Shown: piece by piece, positions 57,193 through 64,000 of the stretch
How positions within the stretch are numbered: position 1 is the stretch's first letter
Layout: each line of letters opens with the position of its first letter
Source of the DNA: Pegoplata infirma
Lineage: Eukaryota; Arthropoda; Insecta; Diptera; Anthomyiidae
Length of the DNA: 64,000 nt
Direction of reading: 5' to 3'
Assembly: GCA_963921195.1 (NCBI GenBank)
Contig: OY992541.1
Span: 15,806,012 to 15,870,011 of the forward strand
Notes under the pieces: generated by a model
What the model saw: the letters and a program-made list of their open reading frames with translations, nothing else
The model's database searches: none
What the model was told of the DNA's origin: nothing
Translations under genes and position numbers: made by a program

Positions 57193-57211
57193 GGTTCGTA
57201 GTGACTGCGCC
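57193..57211 (-). other. Primer-binding site of the gag-only element
   Basis: Directly inside the 5' LTR the minus strand reads GGCGCAGTCACTACGAACC (with the LTR T it begins TGGCGCAGTC). It pairs with a tRNA 3' end containing a GGTTCG T-loop start. A similar TGGCGCAGTC start is recalled for serine-tRNA-primed fly elements; not verified. Confidence 0.6.
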
Positions 57212-57649
57212 AGTTTTATTATTTTATTATTAATAAATTATTAAATAAAACAACATTTTATTATGCGGAAGTAAACAAAAATATGTCTTTATTAGAAGAC
57301 TTTAAGTTTAAGACAATTTTACAATATTCTTTAAAATTATAATGTACACATAAAATATACTCTAAACTCCAAAGTGAGTAGTTCAAATATTAATTATAGG
57401 GAAAGGGAAACAGATAAGCGGAAAGGGAAGAATAACTTTACTTTAATGAGAACAACAAATTAGATTTAATAAAAAAAGAGAAAGAGAGAATAAGAGAGTA
57501 AACGATAATGTTATATTAGTAAATAGGAAAGGGAAAACGAACTCCACTCAAATACTAAGAGAGTTAAATAATAATTATAATATGAGAGAGTGAGATACTA
57601 AAAGAGAGGTAAACATATTAATAGGGAGGTTCACTATTATTATGTAACT
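57212..57649 (-). repeat. 5' LTR of the gag-only element
   Basis: 438 bp, same sequence as 51767-52204 as far as can be read. Sequence identity implies a very recent insertion. Confidence 0.9.
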
Positions 57650-57653
57650 ATAT

Positions 57654-57790
57654 GCGTGCGCTCGCTCAGTCATGCCCCCTGAAAATATCCGCCAAGCCCC
57701 AGTGAATTTACTTCCTTGTATGCTACAGGTATAGATTTAGGTGATTTAAATAAAATTATAATAATAAACAATATTAACAAACACAAAAAA
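57654..57790. other. Right flank of LTR element; GC-richer stretch
   Basis: GCGTGCGCTCGCTCAGTCAT and following bases are much less AT-biased than the surroundings. They would continue the segment 51705-51766 across the LTR insertion. A CTACAGGTATAG donor-like site occurs at 57723-57734. Possible host exon, unproven. Confidence 0.25.
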
Positions 57791-57799
57791 AAAAATATC

Positions 57800-57877
57800 T
57801 TGAGTCCTAACATGATTCGAACTCGGGACTCCATGTATGAAAAGCCAACACTCTAGCCATCATACCACAGACTGATT
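57800..57877 (-). other. tRNA-like sequence (unit 1)
   Basis: The minus strand has GTGGTATGATGGCTAGAGTG (A-box region) and CCCGAGTTCGAATCATG (B box). Ends AGTC...GGACT can pair over only a few bases. Degenerate tRNA-like. Confidence 0.55.
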
Positions 57878-58781
57878 AAAAGTTTTACAATTTAGCGGGT
57901 ATGTTAAAAGAACGAGAACCAAAACAGATAAATTAAAAAAAGCATTTAAGTAAACTGGAGTAATAACTCTTAAAACATAAAATATTAACAACATTTTTCA
58001 AATGTATTTAAATATGATATTAAAGGCCAAGATAAATCATCTTCTAAATGTGCCAATTTTGCTCCAAATTTGCTCATATTTTCTACATAGGCCACAAAGA
58101 CCATATTTACACTCCATGTTAAAATTTGTTTACATACGTTAATCAGAATTTGAGTTATAGTATTTTACATGCTAGGTTTGTATGGGGGGTGTCACACCCC
58201 TTTTTTCTATTCCGCCCAAATTTTACATATAGATCAGACATGCTAAAATATCATTCTATACCAAATTTCATTCTAATCTGTTAAACAGAAGCCGAGTTAT
58301 AGCATTTTGAATGCTAGGCTAATGTGGGAGGTGCCACTCCCCTTTGTCCAATTCTTCTAAAATTTTACACAGACATTGTACATGGTCTAATATTATTCTG
58401 TACCAAATTTTATTTGAATCTGTAAAGTAGAAGCTGTGTAAACGCATTTTGTATTTTCAAAATTTTAGAGGTGTCGTTAAACTTTCACTCATAACTTTTG
58501 ATCGGCTGGGCTGATTTCGCTCAAATGCAATACCAAACTTCTCGGGAGAACGTCCAACAAATATGTTAAGTTTCAGTCATCTCTGTGTAATATTTTGTCC
58601 GCTACAGCATTTTCCACAGACAGACAGACGGACGGACATCGCTAGAATGTCTTAAAATCGATCGGGTATCATGAATATATATACTTTATGGGGTCCCAGA
58701 CCGATATTTCGATGAGTTACAAACAGAATGACAAACTTATATATACCCTCTATCACTAAGTGGAGAGTATAAAAAAATATT

Positions 58782-58858
58782 TTGAGTCCTAACATGACTC
58801 GAACCCGGGAGTCCATATATGAAAAGCCAACACTCTAGCCATCATACCACAGACTGAT
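58782..58858 (-). other. tRNA-like sequence (unit 2)
   Basis: Second copy, with TCCCGGGTTCGAGTCATG as B-box region. It differs from unit 1 at a few positions, including a T arm that pairs slightly better. Confidence 0.55.
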
Positions 58859-58917
58859 TAAAAGTTTTACAATTTAGTGGGTATGTTAAAAGAACGAGAA
58901 CCAAAACAGATAAATTA

Positions 58918-59545
58918 ACAAGTAAAAAAGTTAAATTCGGCCTTGCCGAATGTAGTGATACCCTCCACAATTTCAAAAAGATTATTGCAAAAAACTTTAT
59001 TTAAAAGGAAATTACTTTTGAAAAAATTTTTTTTTTTTGAAAAATAAAATTCCGCGAAAAAAAATTTTGGTAAAAAAAAATCTGCGATTTTTTCCTTTTT
59101 TTGTCAAAAAATATGTTCGTACTTGTTTAAATACCATTTGGTGTTTAATTATGTTCACATATGTTAACCAGAAGCCGAATTAAAGCATTTTGTATTTTTA
59201 GGTTATGTTGAATGTACTGAAATTTTTGAGGTGTGCTTACATTTTCGTTCATAACTTTTGAACCGCTGAACCGATATCGCTCAAATGCAATACCAAACTT
59301 CTCGGGAGAACTTCCAATAAATATGTTAAGTTTCATGCAATATTTTGTCCGCGAGAGCATTTTCCACAGACAGACAGACAGACAGACAGACGGACAGACG
59401 GACAGACGGACATCGCTAGAATGTCTTAAAATCGATCGGGCATCATGAATATATATACTTTATGGGGTCCCAGATCGATATTTCGATGAGTTACAAACAG
59501 AATGACAAACTTATATATACCCTCTATCACTAAGTGGAGGGTATA
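58918..59545 (+). mobile_element. ACAAGTAAAAAAGTT...GGAGGGTATA repeat, copy 1
   Basis: Begins with the hairpin AATTCGGCCTTGCCGAATGT. Ends with (GACA)n, GAATGTCTTAAAATCGATCGG and CACTAAGTGGAGGGTATA. Its right half matches the end of the tandem units, so they belong to one superfamily. It interrupts unit 2 of the duplication. Superfamily not identified. Confidence 0.7.
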
Positions 59546-60424
59546 ATAAAAAAAAAGCATTTAAGTAAACTGGAGTAATAACTCTTAAAACATAAAATAT
59601 TAACAACATTTTTTAAATGTATTTAAATATGTTTATTAAAGGCCAAGATAAATCATCTTCTAAATGTGCCAATTTTGCTCCAAATTTGCTCATATTTTCT
59701 ATATAGGCCACAAAGACCATATTTACACTCCATGTTAAAATTTGTTTACATACGTTAATCAGAATTTGAGTTATAGTATTTTACATGCTAGGTATGTATG
59801 GGGGGGTGTTACACCCCTTTTTTCTATTCCGCCTAAATTTTACATAGAGATCAGACATGCTAAAATATCATTCTATACCAAATTTCATTCGAATCTGTTA
59901 AACAGAAGCTGAGTTATAGCATTTTGCATGCTAAGCTAATGTGGGAGGTGCCACTCCCCTTTGTCCAATTCTTCTAAATTTCTACACAGACATTGTACAT
60001 GGTATAATATTATTCTGTACCAAATTTTATTTTAATCTGTAAAGTAGAAGCTGTGTAAACGCATTTTGTATTTTCAAAATTTAAGAGGTGTCGTTAAACT
60101 TTCACTCATAACTTTTGATCGGCTGGGCCGCTTTCGCTCAAATGCAATACCAAACTTCTCGGGAGAACTTCCAACAAATATGTTAAGTTTCAGTCATCTC
60201 TGTGTAATATTTTGTCCGCTACAGCATTTTCAACAGACAGACAGACGGACAGACAGACAGACGGACAGACAGACAGACGGACAGACGGACATCGCTAGAA
60301 TGTCTTAAAATCGATCGGGCATCATGAATATATATACTTTATGGGGTCCCAGACCGATATTTCGATGAGTTACAAACGGAATGACAAACTTATATATACC
60401 CTCTATCACTAAGTGGAGGGTATA

Positions 60425-60664
60425 AAAAAAAATTATATAATTACGCGAAATTTAGCACCTACAATTTCGATGTCAACAGCTGTGTGATCTTTGATCAAGC
60501 ACAAGTAAAACTGCATACCAAGTTTTTACGAAATTTTAAAGAAACCTGTTTATTTCCTTGCGAAATAATTTAACACGTTTTTTTTGTTTTTTGGTTTTAA
60601 TAAAATACTTCACTTTAAGTTTTATTTTGTTTTCTTTTTACAATGTTTTTGTTTTATATGTTTT
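60425..60664. other. No gene seen
   Basis: AT-rich spacer between repeats, with no recognisable feature. Confidence 0.4.
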
Positions 60665-61287
60665 TATACCCTCCACTTAGTGATAGAGGGTATATATAAG
60701 TTTGTCATTCCGTTTGTAACTCATCGAAATATCGGTCTGGGACCCCATAAAGTATATATATTCATGATGCCCGATCGATTTTAAGACATTCTAGCGATGT
60801 CCGTCTGTCCGTCTGTCCGTCTGTCTGTCAGTTGAAAATGCTCTCGCGGACAAAATATTGCACAGAGATGACTGAAACTTAACATATATATTGGAAGTTC
60901 TCCCGAGAAGTTTGGTATTGCATTTGAGCGATATCGGTTCAGCGGTTCAAAAGTTATGAACGAAAATGTAAGCACACCTCAAAAATTTCAGTACATTCAA
61001 CATAACCTAAAAATACAAAATGCTTTAATCCGGCATCTGGTTGACATATGTGAACATAATTGGACACCAAATGGTATTTAAACAAGTACAAACATATTTT
61101 TTGACAAAAAAAAAATCGCGGATTATTTTTTTAACAAAATTTTTTTTCGCGGAAATTTTTTTTCATTTTTTTTTTTTTTTTTTTCAAAAGTAATTTCCTT
61201 TTATATAAAGTTGTTTGCAATAATCTTTTTGAAATTGTGGAGGGTATCACTACATTCGGCAAGGCCGAATTTAACTTTTTTACTTGT
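60665..61287 (-). mobile_element. ACAAGTAAAAAAGTT...GGAGGGTATA repeat, copy 2
   Basis: Inverse copy of 58918-59545 with the same two ends and the same internal order; small differences in the GACA tract and A-runs. Together with copy 1 it defines a full-length unit of about 625 bp. The minus frames 60781-60975 and 61131-61343 are by-products. Confidence 0.75.
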
Positions 61288-61408
61288 TTAAATATAAATT
61301 TGATTTTAATTTGTAATATTTCAATGTTTTTAATTTTCAACAAATTTTAATTATCAGTTGTTTGTCTTCACTTTACTTGTTTACTTGTTGCTCACATCAA
61401 ATGTTTAA

Positions 61409-62002
61409 CTACACCATTTACAGATGTAATTCGAAAAAGATCAATTGTAATTCGAAGATTCTATTTGTAATTCGAAGATTCCATTCGTAATTCTAAGATT
61501 CCATTTGTAATTCGAAGATTTCATTTGTAATTCGAATACTCCAATTGTAATTCAAAGATTCCATTTGTAATTCGAAGATTCCAATTGTAATTCGAAAAAG
61601 ATCAATTGTAATTCGAAAAAGATCAATTGTAATTCGAAAAAGATCAATTGTAATTCGAAAAAGATCAATTGTAATTCGTAAAAGATCAATTGTAATTCGT
61701 AAAAGATCAATTGTAATTCGAAGATTCCAATTGTAATTCGAAAAATATCAATGGAAATACAGTTGATATTTTTCGAATTACAATTGGAATCTTCGAATTA
61801 CAATTGATCTTTTACGAATTACAATTGATCTTTTACGAATTACAATTGATCTTTTTCGAATTACAATTGGAATCTTCGAATTACAAATGGAATCTTCGAA
61901 TTACAATTGGAGTATTCGAATTACAAATGGAATCTTCGAATTACAAATAGAATCTTCGAATTACAATTGATCTTTTTCGAATTACATCTGTAAATGGTGT
62001 AG
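61409..62002. mobile_element. Minisatellite foldback element
   Basis: Two inverted arms starting CTACACCATTTACAGATG are made almost wholly of 20/21-bp units (TGTAATTCGAAGATTCCAAT and TGTAATTCGAAAAAGATCAA). They meet near 61755 at a short spacer containing ATGGAAATACAG. The whole 594 bp could fold into one hairpin. It cuts the LTR of the BEL/Pao element. Confidence 0.8.
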
Positions 62003-62160
62003 AGTAATTTGTGTTATAACAAAAGAATATGATGATAGGTAGAAGTTGTAAACTTAAAAATATTGGAAGTTTACAGTTATTCTAATGCATAGGATGCTCG
62101 TTGAGTCAGGGTCATATTAGTGCGTGGGTAGGTTCAGAAGTTTTGGGTCATTTCTGAACA
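62003..62160 (-). repeat. Start of a BEL/Pao-type LTR (interrupted)
   Basis: On the minus strand TGTTCAGAAATGACCC follows the purine tract GGGGGGCGGAA (62161-62171), as a 3' LTR would. It runs until the foldback at 62002; its continuation beyond 61408 is not verified. Confidence 0.5.
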
Positions 62161-62185
62161 TTCCGCCCCCCATGAGACGGTGAAG

Positions 62186-63001
62186 TTACCATGGCTCGTG
62201 TGAGGGTCCGGTAAACAAATATCCGAATGCTGATTTTTGGGCAACTATTTTTCCGACCTCAACATCTATTGCTCCATCTCGACGAATTTCTGGAAATATA
62301 TCTGCTCCAAGCTCTAGTTCGATCGAAGTGTTCGATTGTGGGTCGATATCGGCTAGAGTATTTTCCGAAAAGTCGACGGCTGGGTTTACTCTTATGGGGC
62401 TTGAGTATATTTTTCGTGGCAAATCTTTTGTTATAAGAGCAGTTAACGTTGTTGACCAGCGGCTGTGGGGCTGACGAGGTCGTATGCAAATCGTGGTGAC
62501 TCTATGTGGTGCTGTGAGTGTTATAGCAAGTCCCAACTTAAGTACTGTGGAATGAGCGTTTCTCGTTATTGGTGAAGACTGAGAAATTAAGGCTCTCACA
62601 CTTAACCATCCCTGTTGGTCTCCCTCCTTCTTTATTTCCACGGTAGCAGTTGGCACAAAAACTAGCGAGTTTGCAAACGGGATTTTGCCTGGGGTCTGGG
62701 TCATTTCATCCTTTTTTGATGTTTTTGAAAGACTTGTCGAACTGGAGTTATTTTGTTGTAATTGTGGTGCACCATGCAGCAACGTATGGTGGCGTTTAGT
62801 GCAAACACGACATCCATATTCGTTTGGACAATCTCGTAGGCGATGGGATTTTGCAAGACAATTTGAGCAGTAATTATATCTTGCGAAGGCATCATAACGT
62901 TCTTCATCGTTGTAGCTCAAAAAACGAGAACAGTTTTTGAGAGGATGGTCCTTATCGCATACGCGACACGAGTAGCTCCAGTAAGACGGTCTTGATGACA
63001 T
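62186..63001 (-). CDS. BEL/Pao nucleocapsid-protease fragment
   Basis: 271 residues. Zinc-binding region: CRVCDKDHPLKNC (12-24, CX2CX3HX4C), CSNCLAKSHRLRDC (CX2CX4HX4C) and CRVCTKRHHTLLH. This triple array is typical of BEL/Pao Gag-Pol just before the protease. Then comes a protease-like (DUF1758/A16-type) domain with VPTATVEI, SVRALISQSS and a C-terminal SAFGYLFTGP. In related proteins I expect an Asp in the ALxD position; here it is Ser (RALISQSS), so catalysis is doubtful. The frame ends 15-25 bases before a purine tract and an LTR-like start, with no RT, RNase H or integrase. The Met at 63001 coincides with the edge of the minisatellite insertion, so the true N-terminus (capsid) has been displaced or lost. 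Confidence 0.7.
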   Translation of the reverse strand: MSSRPSYWSYSCRVCDKDHPLKNCSRFLSYNDEERYDAFARYNYCSNCLAKSHRLRDCPNEYGCRVCTKRHHTLLHGAPQLQQNNSSSTSLSKTSKKDEMTQTPGKIPFANSLVFVPTATVEIKKEGDQQGWLSVRALISQSSPITRNAHSTVLKLGLAITLTAPHRVTTICIRPRQPHSRWSTTLTALITKDLPRKIYSSPIRVNPAVDFSENTLADIDPQSNTSIELELGADIFPEIRRDGAIDVEVGKIVAQKSAFGYLFTGPSHEPW

Positions 63002-63003
63002 GA

Positions 63004-63972
63004 CTACACCATTTACAGATGTAATTCGAAAAAGATCAATTGTAATTCGAAGATTCTATTTGTAATTCGAAGATTCCATTTGTAATTCGACGATTCCATT
63101 TGTAATTCGAAGATTCCATTTGTAATTCGAATACTCCAATTGTAATTCGAAGGTTCCATTTGTAATTCGAAGATTCCAATTGTAATTCGAAAAAGATCAA
63201 TTGTAATTCGTAAAAGATCAATTGTAATTCGTAAAAGATCAATTGTAATTCGTAAAAGATCAATTGTAATTCCAAAAAGATCAATTGTAATTCGAAAAAG
63301 ATCAATTGTAATTCGTAAAAGATCAATTGTAATTCGTAAAAGATCAATTGTAATTCGAAGATTCCAATTGTAATTCGTAAAAGATCAATTGTAATTCGAA
63401 AAAGATCAATTGTAATTCGAAAAATATCAATTGTAATTCGTAAAAGATCAATTGTAATTCGTAAAAGATCAATTGTAATTCGAAAAAGATCAATTGTAAT
63501 TCGTAAAAGATCAATTGTAATTCGAAAAAGATCAATTGTAATTCGAAAAAGATCAATTGTAATTCGTAAAAGATCAATTGTAATTCGAAAAAGATCAATT
63601 GTAATTCGAAAAAGATCAATTGTAATTCGAAAAAGATCAATTGTAATTCGAAAAAGATCAATTGTAATTCGTAAAAGATCAATTGTAATTCGTAAAAGAT
63701 CAATTGTAATTCGAAAAAGATCAATTGTAATTCGAAAAAGATCAATTGTAATTCGAAAAAGATCAATTGTAATTCGTAAAAGATCAATAGTAATTCGTAA
63801 AAGATCAATTGTAATTCGAAAAAGATCAATTGTAATTCGAAAAAGATCAATTGTAATTCGTAAAAGATCAATTGTAATTCGTAAAAGATCAATTGTAATT
63901 CGAAGATTCCATTTGTAATTCGAAAATTCCATTTGTAATTCGAAGATTCCAATTGTAATTCGGAAACCAACG
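63004..63972. repeat. 20/21-bp minisatellite array, second copy
   Basis: Starts CTACACCATTTACAGATG like the arm at 61409. It continues as about 45 head-to-tail 20/21-bp units around TGTAATTCG without the inverted partner inside the window. Because most units are 21 bp, two minus-strand frames stay open for 298 and 216 codons as seven-residue repeats (LRITIDL, YELQLIF); these are not genes. Confidence 0.9.
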
Positions 63973-64000
63973 AGTAAATCAAAAAAAAAAACAATGTTTT

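Larger units (their letters stand above)
51767..57649 (-). mobile_element. Gag-only LTR retrotransposon
   Basis: 438-bp LTRs (51767-52204, 57212-57649) look identical by eye, flanked by the 4-bp duplication ATAT (51763-51766, 57650-57653). Transcribed on the minus strand: PBS at 57193-57211, leader, one gag-like gene, then a 3' purine tract CAAAGGGTGGGGG (minus) at 52205-52217. No protease, RT or integrase is present, so it must be mobilised in trans. Its leader contains the hAT insertion 54424-56519. Confidence 0.9.
57792..60424. repeat. Tandem duplication of a ~1-kb repeat unit
   Basis: Unit 1 (about 57792-58772) and unit 2 (about 58773-60424) share, in order: a tRNA-like sequence, AAAAGAACGAGAACCAAAAC, CCAAGATAAATCATCTTCTA, ACATGCTAGGTWTGTATGGG, a (GACA/GACG)n tract and the end TATCACTAAGTGGAGRGTAT. 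Unit 2 is split at about 58917 by the repeat 58918-59545. The two small plus frames near 59233 and 60066 are repeat by-products. Confidence 0.85.

Noticed and set aside
62259..62907. Overlapping minus and plus frames around the BEL/Pao gene
   Set aside because: They are other-frame readings of the nucleocapsid-protease sequence.
61409..63972. CRISPR-like regular repeats
   Set aside because: The units are contiguous 20/21-bp repeats with no unique spacers, and the window is clearly eukaryotic.
63036..63994. Long minus-strand open frames of 298 and 216 codons
   Set aside because: They are translations of the 21-bp minisatellite in two frames, giving monotonous seven-residue repeats; no start context or domain.

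Overview
The window reads as AT-rich, transposon-packed intergenic or heterochromatic DNA of an animal, most likely an insect and plausibly a dipteran fly. The basis is the mix of families: Helitrons with a RepHel gene, many hAT-type elements, a Transib-type element, Ty3/gypsy and BEL/Pao LTR elements, a CR1/Jockey-group LINE, and insect-style tRNA-like modules inside DNA transposons. I recognise no complete host gene. All long open frames belong to mobile elements, and most are broken.

Layout. Bases 1-5.0 kb hold pieces of a CCCGAGT-ended element, a CCCGGG-rich hAT relative, and a TA-flanked element that contains a hAT insertion and a foldback. At 5997-10589 lies a hAT-type element with an 8-bp target duplication; it holds a non-autonomous Helitron (6236-8358) and a 5'-truncated LINE (RT frame 8871-10256, minus). 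Bases 10.6-12.2 kb hold a Helitron-like 5' end with tandem repeats and a 573-bp MITE. At 12473-17642 lies a second large hAT-type composite, itself carrying two smaller hAT insertions, a 3-kb palindrome and a CCC-ended element with a 2-bp target duplication. Bases 19209-27791 hold three copies of one CCCGAGT-ended family: one interrupted by a Helitron, and one carrying the third copy nested inside it in inverse orientation. All three carry tRNA-like modules.

Bases 27982-35884 are a head-to-tail series of three Helitrons on the minus strand. The middle one is autonomous in type, with a Rep-helicase gene split by a 168-bp hAT MITE. Bases 35885-43019 are a recent Ty3/gypsy element (892-bp LTRs, gag, a G GGA AAC slippery site, pol with one frameshift). 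Its 3' LTR abuts the remains of a second, older gypsy element (43020-48511 and its LTR). That older element is cut by a 3.2-kb Transib-type insertion (43530-46721), whose ends have RAG-like CACAGTG heptamers and a shared AT-rich motif at 12 and 23 bp.

Bases 48.5-51.8 kb hold the old LTR and a stretch with no clear repeat that might include host exons. At 51767-57649 is a gag-only LTR element with 438-bp LTRs that look identical, carrying a 2.1-kb hAT insertion in its leader. Bases 57.8-61.3 kb are tandemly duplicated repeats with tRNA-like units. Bases 61.4-64 kb hold a 20/21-bp minisatellite foldback family around a BEL/Pao nucleocapsid-protease frame.

The genes do not form a pathway. The window is a nested record of transposition in which order of insertion, target duplications and even empty sites can be read directly from paralogous copies.
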